Part shown: piece by piece, positions 17,597 through 25,953 of the stretch
Numbering within the stretch: the stretch's first letter is position 1
How the letters are laid out: every line of letters starts with the position of its first letter
Assembly (NCBI GenBank): GCA_003645615.1
Contig: QNBE01000002.1
Coordinates: forward strand, 1-43,366
DNA: 43,366 bases
Direction of reading: 5' to 3'
Origin: Caldifarciminota bacterium
Lineage (GTDB): Bacteria; Hydrothermota; Tepidihabitantia; B36-G15
The notes under the pieces: model-generated
Database searches by the model: none
What the model saw: the letters and a program-made list of their open reading frames with translations, nothing else
What the model was told of the DNA's origin: nothing
Position numbers and translations under genes: made by a program

Positions 17597-18805
17597 TCAG
17601 TACTCCTCAATTACCCATTCGGGCAGATAGCGATCCCAGTCCGGAAAACCGGGATCATCCTTAGAGTTGGACCAGACCAGACGATAGTCGCCATCTCCGT
17701 AGAGATCCATGAAGATGAAATGGAGTCCACTCGCATAATAAACCCAGTGCTGGATCGGCTTCAACTTCTCCTCAAAAGTTTTACTCACCGTCTCATCGGG
17801 TGGGCCATATTTGATATAGATCCGCCCTCGGTCGGTCTTCCAGCCCGCCTTTGTCCCGGCCTGAAAGTGCTCGTTGGCATAAGAGACTCTCCTCTGGTAG
17901 TTTTGGAAGAGATCGGATCTCTTAAACTTATCGATATAGGCCTTCCTTTTTACAAGGTCCATCTTCCGATAACGTTCGTATTCTCTGGTCCCGAGTAGGA
18001 CCTTGATGAGCTCGTCATATCGCCCGCTCACCCTGATCCCCTTACCACCAACGATCTGGAAGGGACGGGAACGGCTCACCTTCTCTCCTTTGGTTGAGTC
18101 GTAGACGGTTACCTTTAGAGTATAGCTCCCCGCCTTCAAACCGGCAAGATCGATCCCGATCACCTCATTCTGAGCGGAAAAGAGCTTTTCAGCCTTTTTA
18201 TGAAGGATCTTAATCGACCGATTGGTGCTATCAAGTATCTCAAAGGTTGCCCGGTAATAGCTACCGTCCGGCTTGAGATTGTATAGTTCGAAGTAGGGAA
18301 AGATGACCCGCCATCTTCCCCCGAATCTTGAAGAGGGGTTCGGGACCACCACCAGGCCGAATTTGGTGAACGGGGTTTGAGCAGTATCGGCCTCGGCCTT
18401 TATTGCCAGTTCCAGATCAGAAATGGTGAGATGTTCCCTGTCGATCGGAGCTAAGTGGATCTTACCGCCTCTGGCTTCAACCTTAGTGGAACAGATAATG
18501 GTCACCTGATACTGGTATTCTCCAGGAAGGAGGATATAGTTATGTTGATCGACAAAACTGAGATCACGCTCCTTAGCCTGACGGAACGATCGAATCACCG
18601 CCTTCTTTGTCAGGGTATCGGCAAGCAGAAGATCAGATCCCTTTATCTCAAAGATTACCTGGTAGCGAGAAACCAGCTCATCACCAACATTCCGGTAGAT
18701 GAGCTCATGGTAGGGGATCTGATAGTAGATCTCGGTCCGATAAACCCGACCCCGGTAGGGGAAGGCGGCATAATCGACGAAGAAACTGAAAAGAAGAATG
18801 ATCAT
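17597..18805 (-). CDS. GWxTD-domain exported protein (second of tandem pair)
   Basis: 402 residues. The N-terminus MIILLFSFFVDYAAF is a signal-type hydrophobic stretch. Residues about 25-250 form a beta-rich region like that of other GWxTD proteins (a TLKVTVYDSTKGEKVSRSRP strand pair, among others). The C-terminal GWxTD domain (about 290-395) shows AGWKTDRGRIYIKYGPPDE, then HWVYYASGLHFIFMDLYGDG and YRLVWSNSKDDP. The domain is a signature of FCB-type and WOR-3-type genomes, and its biochemical role is unknown. Its ATG overlaps the stop of the first GWxTD gene by 4 bases. The pair is likely a duplication that has diverged strongly outside the motif. Confidence 0.92.
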   Translation of the reverse strand: MIILLFSFFVDYAAFPYRGRVYRTEIYYQIPYHELIYRNVGDELVSRYQVIFEIKGSDLLLADTLTKKAVIRSFRQAKERDLSFVDQHNYILLPGEYQYQVTIICSTKVEARGGKIHLAPIDREHLTISDLELAIKAEADTAQTPFTKFGLVVVPNPSSRFGGRWRVIFPYFELYNLKPDGSYYRATFEILDSTNRSIKILHKKAEKLFSAQNEVIGIDLAGLKAGSYTLKVTVYDSTKGEKVSRSRPFQIVGGKGIRVSGRYDELIKVLLGTREYERYRKMDLVKRKAYIDKFKRSDLFQNYQRRVSYANEHFQAGTKAGWKTDRGRIYIKYGPPDETVSKTFEEKLKPIQHWVYYASGLHFIFMDLYGDGDYRLVWSNSKDDPGFPDWDRYLPEWVIEEY

Positions 18806-19860
18806 ATCCCACTCCCTTCGGGATAGAGTAGCTCATACCTTCCGAAACCGTAACGGTCGATGAAGATGAACTTCAGATTCCGATTATAATAATACCAGAT
18901 CTCATAGGCCCGGGTTGCTGCCTCAAAGGGATGGCTTTCGATCTCATCGGGTGGACCATATTTGATATAGATCTTCCCCCGATCGCTCCGCCAACCGAGA
19001 TCGCCCATCTTGAAATTCTCCTCCGCATATCTAATCCGGGCGAGATACTCCTCCTTCAGCTCATTCTCCTCGGTGCCCGGTGTCGGATCACGACTCTTCC
19101 AGAACTCTTCATAGGCCTGGCGTCGCTTCTTGGGATCCCTTATCTTCTTCATCCGGCTCAGTTCCTCGGGGGTGGCGATATACATCAGTTGATCCACCGC
19201 TTCATTATACTTAGCATCTGAAAAATAGAAAGGGACGGTTAGGTGAAATTTGAGGATATCTTCCTCCCGATCATAACCGAAGGCAGTGAGCCGAAGCTCA
19301 TAATCACCCTCTTTAAGCTCACTTAGGGGGAGCAGGATGGTATCGATACCGGGGTTAACCGGGTGAGAGCTCTCCCTTCTCAAGGTCCTTCCATCCCGAA
19401 CGATGGCGTAGCTTAGGGAGTCGAGCCGGGTACGGATGGCGAAGATAAGCAGGACCGTGTCGGTGATGTTGAACTCTCCAGCCACTACCTTCCCATCCTT
19501 CTCAAACCTGATTCTCTCCAAAAGAAGAGAAGGATTTACTCGGCGCTGGGCGGAAAAGATCCGGCCCATCTTCTCCGCCAGTACCACGATCTGGAATCCG
19601 GAGGCCCGAGGGGGGATGGGGAGGGCAATCGAGTCATAATAGGTCCTCAATGTTCCCCGGACCGTCTTCTGCCAGAAGTCACCACCAAGTCGATCCCTGC
19701 CATCCTGGAAGGTGAGCTCAATCTCATAGGAGGCCCGCCACTCTCCATCTTTAATAAAATGGAGCTCATCCCGATCGATCGAATAGATGATCGAAAGCCA
19801 CCTCTTACCATCAACCCATTTCTCGAAATGGCTGAATCGAAAGGCGATGAGAATAATCAG
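18802..19860 (-). CDS. GWxTD-domain exported protein (first of tandem pair), non-canonical start
   Basis: About 352 residues. The frame continues well upstream of the TTG at 19650: in frame it reads a hydrophobic export segment (VLIILIAFRF), then HFEKWVDGKRWLSIIYSI and a beta-rich region. No ATG, GTG or TTG occurs between the preceding in-frame stop and 19650. The likely start is therefore CTG at 19860 (overlapping the lon stop as CTGA), ATC at 19866 (5 bases after GGAGG), or ATT at 19857. The C-terminal domain carries GWRSD, with Ser for Thr, followed by RGKIYIKYGPPDE, and WYYYNRNLKFIFIDRYG. The GGAGG lies at the end of lon, implying coupling to lon translation. Confidence 0.85.
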   Translation of the reverse strand: MIILIAFRFSHFEKWVDGKRWLSIIYSIDRDELHFIKDGEWRASYEIELTFQDGRDRLGGDFWQKTVRGTLRTYYDSIALPIPPRASGFQIVVLAEKMGRIFSAQRRVNPSLLLERIRFEKDGKVVAGEFNITDTVLLIFAIRTRLDSLSYAIVRDGRTLRRESSHPVNPGIDTILLPLSELKEGDYELRLTAFGYDREEDILKFHLTVPFYFSDAKYNEAVDQLMYIATPEELSRMKKIRDPKKRRQAYEEFWKSRDPTPGTEENELKEEYLARIRYAEENFKMGDLGWRSDRGKIYIKYGPPDEIESHPFEAATRAYEIWYYYNRNLKFIFIDRYGFGRYELLYPEGSGI

Positions 19861-22193
19861 GACGATCGTTTCCTCCGGAAGATAATCCTTGCCGCCTCGT
19901 CGATCCTCTTTACGAAGTAGAATTTGAGTCCTTTTCGGATGTGGGCAGGAATCTCCATCAGATCCTTCTGATTAACCTCGGGCATGATGATCCGGTTGAT
20001 TCCAGCCCGCTTGGCCGCAATCACCTTCTCCCTAACCCCTCCCACTGGAAGGACCCTTCCGGTGAGGGTTAATTCTCCAGTCGATGCGATCTTGGGATCG
20101 ATCGGCTGATTACGCAGTAGGGAGAGGAGGGAGAGGGCGATCGTAAGACCGGCGGAAGGGCCGTCCTTTGGGATCGCGCCCTTCGGCACATGGATGTGGA
20201 TATCGCTCTTATCAAAGAAGTCATGGTTGATCCCAAATTGCTCTGCTTTAGAGCGGATATAAGATAGTGCCGCCTGGGCCGACTCCTTCATCACATCACC
20301 CAAAGAGCCGGTAAGCTGAAACCTACCCTTGCCAGGCATCCGGATCGATTCGATGAAGAGGATCTCACCTCCAGTCGGGGTCCAGGCCAGTCCGGTCGCA
20401 ACGCCCACTTCCCCTTTCCTCGCGGCCAGTTCCGAGTAGAAGCTGGGTGGTCCAAGATAGCGAACGATATCGGCCTTCTCCACCTTCTTCTTGACCTTCC
20501 GATTCTGGGCGATCTGGGTGGCGATCTTCCTCATGATCGCACCGATCGCCCGCTCTAAGTTTCTTACCCCGGCTTCCATGGTATACTGGGTGATGATCGT
20601 TTTGATCGCATCCTCGGTGATCTCAACCGGAAAATCCTTAAGGCCGTTCTCCTCCCTCTGTCTCGGGATCAGGAACCGTTTGGCGATCTCCAGCTTCTCC
20701 TCCAAGATGTAGCCGGGGAGGTGGATGATCTCCATCCGATCCCGGAGTGCCGGGATAATTGTGTCGGTAATGTTGGCGGTGGCGATGAACATAACCCTGG
20801 AGAGATCAAATGGGACCTCAAGGTAGTGGTCGGAGAAGGCAAAATTCTGCTCCGGATCCAGGACCTCAAGCAGAGCGGCCGAGGGATCGCCTCTAAAATC
20901 GGCGCCGATCTTATCGATCTCATCGATCATGAAGATCGGATTGTTGGTACCCGCCGTCTTTATCCCCTGGATGATCCTACCGGGGAGGGCACCGACATAA
21001 GTCCTCCGATGGCCCCTGATCTCGGCCTCATCCCTTACCCCTCCCAAGGAGATCCGGACGAACTTCCTTCCTAAGGCCCGGGCAATCGATCGACCCAAGG
21101 AGGTCTTACCGACACCTGGAGGACCGACAAAACAGAGGATCGGTCCTTTGGAATCCGGTTTCAGCTTCCGGACCGCAAGGAACTCTAAGATCCGCTCCTT
21201 CACCCTCTTGAGATCGTAATGGTCCTCATCGAGGATCCGCTTTGCCCTCCGGATGTCGAGATTGTCTTTGGTCGACCTGGACCAGGGGAGATTGATAAGC
21301 CAGTCGAGATAGGTCCTGACCACGGTATACTCAGCCGCCTGGACCGGGATCTTGGCCAGGCGATCGATCTCCTTTAGGGCTACCTTCTCCACCCCTTCCG
21401 GCATCCCGGCCGCAGCCACTTTTTCCTTGAGCTCATTGATCTCGGCGGTCCGTTCATCATACTCCCCCAGCTCCTTCTGGATCGCCTTGAGCTGCTCCCG
21501 GAGGTAGAACTCCCTCTGCCCCTTGTCCAGTTCGCTCTTGACCTGGGAGCGGATCTTGGCACCCAGCTCTAAAATCGAGATCTCCTTGGAAAGAAGAGGG
21601 ATGATCCGCTCCAACCTCTCCTTGGGATCGATCGTCTCCAGAATCATCTGTTTATCACCGATCTCGAAGTTGGTATAGGTGGCGACAAAGTCGGCCAGCT
21701 TGCTGGGATCATCGATATTCATAACCACGGTCGAGAGCTCATCCGGGAGATAGGGGGCAATCGATACCAACTGCTGGAACATGGCGATGACATTTCTCAT
21801 ATTCGCCTCTAAGGCCATCGACTTGCGGTAGGACTCGCTGATCTCCTCAACCTCGGCAACGAGATAGGGCTCTTCCTTGATAAACTTTTTGATCCGGACC
21901 CGTTTTATCCCCTGAACCAGGAGCCGGATCGAACCATCGGGAAACCGGAGCATCCTCAAAATCTGAGTGGCGGTGGCGATCCGGTAGAGTTCATCTGGTT
22001 TCGGATCCTCGGTCTCCTGATTCCTCTGGGCCACTGCCACCACGATCTTCTCACCGGCTAAGGCATCGTCGATGAGTTTTATCAACCTCGGGGTCTGGAC
22101 GACGATCGGGGTGACATGGCCCGGGAAGATAACCCCACCCCTGATGGTAAGCACACCCAGTTCCTTTGGTATGGTCGGTTTCTCTTCAGCCAT
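19857..22193 (-). CDS. lon: ATP-dependent protease Lon
   Basis: 778 residues from ATG 22193 (a GTG lies one codon earlier at 22196), close to the E. coli 784. Lon degrades damaged and regulatory proteins in the cytosol as a hexamer. It shows the N-terminal substrate domain (1-210), a coiled region (210-300), and an AAA+ module with Walker A GPPGVGKT near 357-364 and Walker B FMIDEIDK near 421-428. The protease domain has catalytic Ser in PKDGPSAG (about S680) and Lys in VREKVIAAKRAG (about K723). The ATG overlaps the hsp20 stop as TGATG, with GGAGGGG just before. Co-transcription with hsp20 points to heat or misfolding control. Confidence 0.97.
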   Translation of the reverse strand: MAEEKPTIPKELGVLTIRGGVIFPGHVTPIVVQTPRLIKLIDDALAGEKIVVAVAQRNQETEDPKPDELYRIATATQILRMLRFPDGSIRLLVQGIKRVRIKKFIKEEPYLVAEVEEISESYRKSMALEANMRNVIAMFQQLVSIAPYLPDELSTVVMNIDDPSKLADFVATYTNFEIGDKQMILETIDPKERLERIIPLLSKEISILELGAKIRSQVKSELDKGQREFYLREQLKAIQKELGEYDERTAEINELKEKVAAAGMPEGVEKVALKEIDRLAKIPVQAAEYTVVRTYLDWLINLPWSRSTKDNLDIRRAKRILDEDHYDLKRVKERILEFLAVRKLKPDSKGPILCFVGPPGVGKTSLGRSIARALGRKFVRISLGGVRDEAEIRGHRRTYVGALPGRIIQGIKTAGTNNPIFMIDEIDKIGADFRGDPSAALLEVLDPEQNFAFSDHYLEVPFDLSRVMFIATANITDTIIPALRDRMEIIHLPGYILEEKLEIAKRFLIPRQREENGLKDFPVEITEDAIKTIITQYTMEAGVRNLERAIGAIMRKIATQIAQNRKVKKKVEKADIVRYLGPPSFYSELAARKGEVGVATGLAWTPTGGEILFIESIRMPGKGRFQLTGSLGDVMKESAQAALSYIRSKAEQFGINHDFFDKSDIHIHVPKGAIPKDGPSAGLTIALSLLSLLRNQPIDPKIASTGELTLTGRVLPVGGVREKVIAAKRAGINRIIMPEVNQKDLMEIPAHIRKGLKFYFVKRIDEAARIIFRRKRSS

Positions 22194-22594
22194 CACCCCT
22201 CCTCGATTGGAATCTCATACTCCACCGGTCGGATCCGCTTCAGTTCGATAGTGAGAACTCCCTGTTCAAAGGTTGCGGTCATCCGATGGGGATCAACCGG
22301 ACACGGGAAATAGATCCTCCTTTCAAATGGGCCATAATCGATCTCTAAGTTATAGAAGCTGATCCCCCGGCGGGAGCGGGCCGGGCGATGTCTTATCCCC
22401 TCAATATAGAGGCCATTTCGAGAGAGGGAGACCGAGAGGTCGGCTTTGTTCACCCCGGGTAGCTCGATCTCGATGATGAGATCCTCTTCGGTGAGATAGA
22501 TATCCGCCTTCGGTGTCCAGCGGACCGCTGCCGGGGTTGGTGTACCGATCACCAACTCATCGAAGATATGGAAGATATCATCGATCGGATTCAA
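22193..22594 (-). CDS. Small heat shock protein (Hsp20/alpha-crystallin)
   Basis: 133 residues from a TTG at 22594. GGAGGT sits 4 bases upstream of it, while the longer frame from a TTG at 22639 would begin inside the -35 box. Hsp20 proteins hold unfolding proteins in soluble complexes. An N-terminal amphipathic helix (NPIDDIFHIFDEL) precedes the alpha-crystallin domain (about 25-120): WTPKADIYLTEEDLIIEIELPG, LYIEGIRH, and the FERRIYFPCPVD and ATFEQGVLTIEL blocks. A C-terminal YEIPIEE supplies the I-x-I/V-like anchor. It is the first gene of the hsp20-lon-GWxTD operon. Confidence 0.93.
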   Translation of the reverse strand: MNPIDDIFHIFDELVIGTPTPAAVRWTPKADIYLTEEDLIIEIELPGVNKADLSVSLSRNGLYIEGIRHRPARSRRGISFYNLEIDYGPFERRIYFPCPVDPHRMTATFEQGVLTIELKRIRPVEYEIPIEEG

Positions 22595-22611
22595 ACTTAC
22601 CTCCAGAATTA

Positions 22612-22639
22612 AGGATAGCGAAATGGGGTTCTTTGTCAA
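22612..22639 (-). promoter_or_regulatory. Promoter of the hsp20-lon operon
   Basis: Minus strand TTGACA (22639-22634), 16-base spacer, TATCCT (22617-22612). The predicted start near 22605 puts the ribosome site GGAGGT at the very 5' end of the message. The -35 box lies 3 bases from the -35 box of the divergent promoter. No CIRCE inverted repeat is visible. Confidence 0.55.
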
Positions 22640-22642
22640 TCC

Positions 22643-22671
22643 TTGACAGAATCTACCGACCGGGTTAGGAT
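22643..22671 (+). promoter_or_regulatory. Divergent promoter of the propeller lipoprotein gene
   Basis: Plus strand TTGACA (22643-22648), 17-base spacer, TAGGAT (22666-22671). The predicted start is near 22678, and AGGAGG follows at 22687-22692, 4 bases before the ATG at 22697. Confidence 0.55.
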
Positions 22672-22696
22672 TGCTTAAGCTTCCTTAGGAGGTGCG

Positions 22697-23980
22697 ATGA
22701 GTAAATACCCGAAATGGCTGATCCCTCTTTTTATTATTGCCACCTCCTGTGGCAAGGGGATCGGCATCCCCGAGCTCTTAGATCCCACCGGTGGAGAGAC
22801 GGTCTCATTGCCGGTGACCTTTATCTGGACATCGGTCGAGAATGCCAAAGGCTATGCGATTGAGATCGACACCACTACCGCCTTTGAGAATCCGATCATC
22901 TCGGCCGAGGTGGACGAGACCACCCATACGGTCACGAATCTCGATACATTAAAGTATTACTGGCGGGTCTCCTCCATCGATGAGAATGGAGAGAAGGGAG
23001 ACTTCTCCGATCCAGACTCATTCATCGTCCAGGGCAGCGCCTATCCCAGAAATCTCATCACCACCATCCAGCTCCCCGGTGAATACCCGGCGACGATCGA
23101 TATCACACCGGATGGCTCCGAGTTATGGGTCGGTTACTGGGGCCAGACCGATACCATCGTCACGGTGATCGCCACCGCCACCAATCAGATTACCCATGAG
23201 ATCACAACGACGAATCCCGGTAATGACCTGGGTGAACTCCGGATCTCCGCCGATGGCAACCATGCCTACTTCTGCGGGGTCTGGGATATGGACAGTTCCG
23301 GCCTCATCGAACTCTCGACCTCAAGCTATCGCCAGATCAGGATGATGGGTTATCCCTCCGGTTCTCCTCCGGTTAAGCAGGGGCCGGATGGCCCGGGCAT
23401 CGCTCTGGGTAAGGACTATGTCTATGCAGCTCACATGGCAACGGTAGATGACGGCTATATCACCAGGATCGATCTTGCCAGTGGATCCCCGATCGACAGT
23501 CTCCATATGAGCTGGATCGCCGATGTCGATCTCAATCACGCCGGGACCAGACTCTATGCGGTGGGGGAAGAAGATTCGCTCTATGAAATTGACCCCGCCA
23601 CCCTCACTGTAACCAGACAGATCGGAGTCGGCTATGCTCCTCACCGTCTGGTCATCACCGGTGATGATCGCTATGCCTTTGTCACCGGTGACAGCATCTA
23701 TGTCGTCGATCTCAACACTTTCACCGTGGTTAAGAAGTTCGATCCCGACATCTCCGCCGAAGGGCTGAAGCTCACCCCAGATGAGAACTATCTTTATATT
23801 ACTGATGGTGGGAGCAACTATATCGATATCTATGATGTCTCTGATCCGACCGATCCTACTCTGGTAGAAAAGCTCCAATTTCCTCAGGCCGGATCATTCA
23901 ATGAGCTTGTCTTCAACAAGGATGGCTCTCGCGCCTACATCATCGAGGAGAGTGGAGATATCTTTGTCTTGGGCAAGTAG
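22697..23980 (+). CDS. Lipoprotein with Ig/FnIII-like segment and YncE-like beta-propeller
   Basis: 427 residues. It starts with a lipoprotein signal: KYPKWLIPLFII and lipobox ATSC (Cys about 18). Residues 25-115 form a fibronectin-III-like module (LLDPTGGETVSLPVTFIWTS, AKGYAIEIDTT, YYWRVSSIDENG). Residues 120-427 are a YVTN/YncE-type propeller with repeated blades (VTPDGSELWVGYWG-like, LRISADGNHAYFCG, VITGDDRYAFVTGDSIYVVD, LTPDENYLYITDGGSNYIDIYD, VFNKDGSRAYI). It is probably surface or periplasmic, with a binding or scaffolding role; no enzymatic residues are recognised. It has its own promoter and a strong SD. Confidence 0.88.
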   Translation: MSKYPKWLIPLFIIATSCGKGIGIPELLDPTGGETVSLPVTFIWTSVENAKGYAIEIDTTTAFENPIISAEVDETTHTVTNLDTLKYYWRVSSIDENGEKGDFSDPDSFIVQGSAYPRNLITTIQLPGEYPATIDITPDGSELWVGYWGQTDTIVTVIATATNQITHEITTTNPGNDLGELRISADGNHAYFCGVWDMDSSGLIELSTSSYRQIRMMGYPSGSPPVKQGPDGPGIALGKDYVYAAHMATVDDGYITRIDLASGSPIDSLHMSWIADVDLNHAGTRLYAVGEEDSLYEIDPATLTVTRQIGVGYAPHRLVITGDDRYAFVTGDSIYVVDLNTFTVVKKFDPDISAEGLKLTPDENYLYITDGGSNYIDIYDVSDPTDPTLVEKLQFPQAGSFNELVFNKDGSRAYIIEESGDIFVLGK

Positions 23981-23987
23981 TTAGATC

Positions 23988-24017
23988 TACCCGGCCCCGT
24001 TTAGTCGGGGCCGGGTA
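23988..24017 (+). terminator. GC-rich hairpin after the lipoprotein gene, no U-tract
   Basis: A perfect 12-bp stem (TACCCGGCCCCG with its complement) encloses the 6-base loop TTTAGT. It lies 8 bases after the lipoprotein stop. The bases after it (AGTTCATG) are not T-rich, and the other strand also lacks a T run, so it may only block exonucleases or pause polymerase. It is the clearest stem-loop between genes in this window. Confidence 0.5.
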
Positions 24018-24064
24018 AGTTCATGCTTGACCTTCCGAACAATTGACCAAAAGAGGAGGTGGTT

Positions 24065-24121
24065 ATGAAAAGTCCCGTGATTCTTATCTTTATGATTACA
24101 ACCGACCATCCATGGAACTGA
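24065..24121 (+). CDS. Possible 18-residue leader ORF before nitroreductase
   Basis: ATG at 24065 preceded by GAGGAGGTGG, one of the strongest ribosome sites in the window. It encodes MKSPVILIFMITTDHPWN and stops at 24121, overlapping the nitroreductase ATG at 24112 by 10 bases in another frame. The nitroreductase ATG has no SD of its own, so this ORF may feed ribosomes to it. It is too short to assign a function. Confidence 0.4.
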   Translation: MKSPVILIFMITTDHPWN

Positions 24122-24684
24122 AGCGGGTAATTGCCTGGCGGCGGAGTGTCCGGAGGTTCCAGGCCCGACCGATCCCCAAGGAGATCCTGATCGAGATCCT
24201 CGATGCGGCCCGTTTGGCCCCCTCATCCTCCAACTCCCAGCCCTGGCATTTTATCGTCGTCGACCGATCCGACCTGATCGAGAGAATCGCATCCTCGGCC
24301 CCGATCGGGACGAGATCGATTATATCCTGGGCCAGAGATGCCGCAGCTATTATCGTCTGCTGTTATAGGAAGCGGATCACCCACCACTTAGCCGGTCTCT
24401 TCGGCCATGACAACCATCTGATCGACCTCGCCATTGCCACCGATCATCTCGTCCTTCGGGCCACCGACCTCGGGATCGGATCTTGCTGGATTGGCTGGTT
24501 TAATGAGTCAAGGATAAGAAAAATCCTCGCCATCCCGAGAGGGTATCGGATCGGGGTCTTGGTTGCCCTCGGTTATCCCGAACAGCCGTCCAATGAGAAA
24601 GGGATCGGTGGTATAGAAGCAAGACCGAGAAAACCGCTTTCTGAGATCACCTCATATAATCTTTTTTCCGATCCCTTCATCTAA
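24112..24684 (+). CDS. Nitroreductase-family flavoprotein
   Basis: 190 residues from ATG 24112, where family members begin (MELKRVIAWRRSVRRF). Nitroreductases are FMN-dependent NAD(P)H oxidoreductases. Visible marks are the FMN phosphate-binding RRSVR near residue 11, APSSSNSQPWHFIVV near 38-52, and the DLAIATDHLVLRATDLGIGSCWIG helix/strand near 110-135. VLVALGYPE near 155-163 is also typical. The substrate is unknown. The longer frame from a TTG at 24043 is unlikely because it has no ribosome site and adds residues unlike the family. Stop 24684 leaves 39 bases before the NfeD gene. Confidence 0.9.
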   Translation: MELKRVIAWRRSVRRFQARPIPKEILIEILDAARLAPSSSNSQPWHFIVVDRSDLIERIASSAPIGTRSIISWARDAAAIIVCCYRKRITHHLAGLFGHDNHLIDLAIATDHLVLRATDLGIGSCWIGWFNESRIRKILAIPRGYRIGVLVALGYPEQPSNEKGIGGIEARPRKPLSEITSYNLFSDPFI

Positions 24685-24689
24685 GGAAC

Positions 24690-24717
24690 TTGAATCCGGG
24701 AGCGGAATCACTATTAT
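24690..24717 (+). promoter_or_regulatory. Promoter giving a predicted leaderless nfeD message
   Basis: TTGAAT (24690-24695), 16-base spacer, TATTAT (24712-24717). Six bases separate the -10 box from the ATG at 24724, so the predicted +1 is the A of the start codon. No SD is present. Confidence 0.5.
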
Positions 24718-24723
24718 TCTTTG

Positions 24724-25953
24724 ATGCCGACAATTCTCATCTTTACCACCATCTTTATCGCCCGGTTCAAAGGGCCGATCGGACCGGTTGCTGCCGACTA
24801 TCTCACCGGAGCGATCGAGCTGGCCCAGGACGGTAGCTGTCTCATTATCGAACTGGATACCCCGGGTGGAGATGATCAGTCAATGCGGGAGATCATCCAG
24901 GCGATTCTAAATGCTCAAGTCCCGGTCTGTGTCTATGTCTACCCCTCTGGAGCTCGGGCGGCATCAGCCGGTGCCCTCATCCTCCTTGCCTCTCATATTG
25001 CGGCTATGGCACCGGGGACCAATGCTGGGGCCGCCCACCCGGTCCAGATGTTTGGTGAGAAGATCGATTCGATCATGCTCGAGAAGGTGACCAACGATGC
25101 TGCCGCTTATGCGATATCCCTTGCCGACCGGAGGGGGAGGAACCGGAGGTGGGCTGAAGATATCGTCCGCAAGAGCATCTCCACCCCGGCTCGAGAAGCG
25201 GTTAAGATCGGCGCAGTCGATCTTCTGGCTGGAAGTGAAACAGATCTGATTGAGAAGCTTGATGGGTATGAGGTGAAGGTCGATAATGAGAAAAAACGCA
25301 TCACCACCAGGGATGAACCGATCCATAGAATTCCGATGTCGGTAAAGCACAAATTCCTCCTCATTCTTACCAATCCCGGTATTGTCTACTTCCTGCTTTT
25401 GATCGGGATTTATGGTATCTTCTTCGAGCTACAGAATCCCGGAGCGATCTTTCCCGGTGTAGTCGGTGCCATCGCCTTCATCCTCTTCTTCTATGCCTCA
25501 CGCCTCCTGCCGATCAACTATGCGGGTGTTGCCCTGATTATCCTGGCCGCGATCCTCTTTATCTTAGAACTTCAGATCACCTCCCATGGTCTCCTCACCG
25601 TTGGTGGAATCATCGCCTTTGTCCTCGGTTCGATTATGCTCTTCGAATCCGATGTCCCCTATCTTAGGACCTCAATATCCCTTATCATCTTTGCCACTGT
25701 TGTCACCGGCCTCTTCTTTCTACTTATTGTTGGTCTTGGGATCAAGGCCCAGTTCAGGAAGCCCCAGACCGGTAGAGAAGGGATGGTCGGCCTGATCGGA
25801 GTAGCCAAAACCAGGATCCGGCCGACCGGAACCGTCCTGGTCCACGGTGAATTGTGGCAGGCAGAAAGTGATGAGGTGATCAAACCAGGCGAAAAGGTCA
25901 TCGTTGTGGAGATGAAGGAGGGGATGGTCCTGAAGGTTAAGAAGAAGGCGTGA
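24724..25953 (+). CDS. nfeD: NfeD long-form membrane serine protease (ClpP class)
   Basis: 409 residues, normal for the long form. The N-terminal ClpP-like protease domain (about 15-190) shows LIIELDTPGG, VYVYPSGARAASAGALILLA with the nucleophile Ser in the S-A-G, and GAAHPV. DRRGRNRRWAEDIVRKS, with the Lys region, is typical of stomatin-cleaving proteases. Four or five membrane segments (about 215-330) follow, and an OB-fold domain ends the protein (about 340-409). Long NfeD proteins usually act with a stomatin/SPFH partner, which is not encoded next to it here. The ATG at 24724 is used; a TTG lies one codon earlier. Confidence 0.93.
   Translation: MPTILIFTTIFIARFKGPIGPVAADYLTGAIELAQDGSCLIIELDTPGGDDQSMREIIQAILNAQVPVCVYVYPSGARAASAGALILLASHIAAMAPGTNAGAAHPVQMFGEKIDSIMLEKVTNDAAAYAISLADRRGRNRRWAEDIVRKSISTPAREAVKIGAVDLLAGSETDLIEKLDGYEVKVDNEKKRITTRDEPIHRIPMSVKHKFLLILTNPGIVYFLLLIGIYGIFFELQNPGAIFPGVVGAIAFILFFYASRLLPINYAGVALIILAAILFILELQITSHGLLTVGGIIAFVLGSIMLFESDVPYLRTSISLIIFATVVTGLFFLLIVGLGIKAQFRKPQTGREGMVGLIGVAKTRIRPTGTVLVHGELWQAESDEVIKPGEKVIVVEMKEGMVLKVKKKA

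Noticed and set aside
22595-22639. Longer Hsp20 from a TTG at 22639
   Set aside because: That TTG is part of the -35 box TTGACA; the TTG at 22594 has GGAGGT directly upstream.
24043-24111. Longer nitroreductase N-terminus from a TTG at 24043
   Set aside because: No ribosome site, residues unlike the family, and the conserved part starts at the ATG at 24112.
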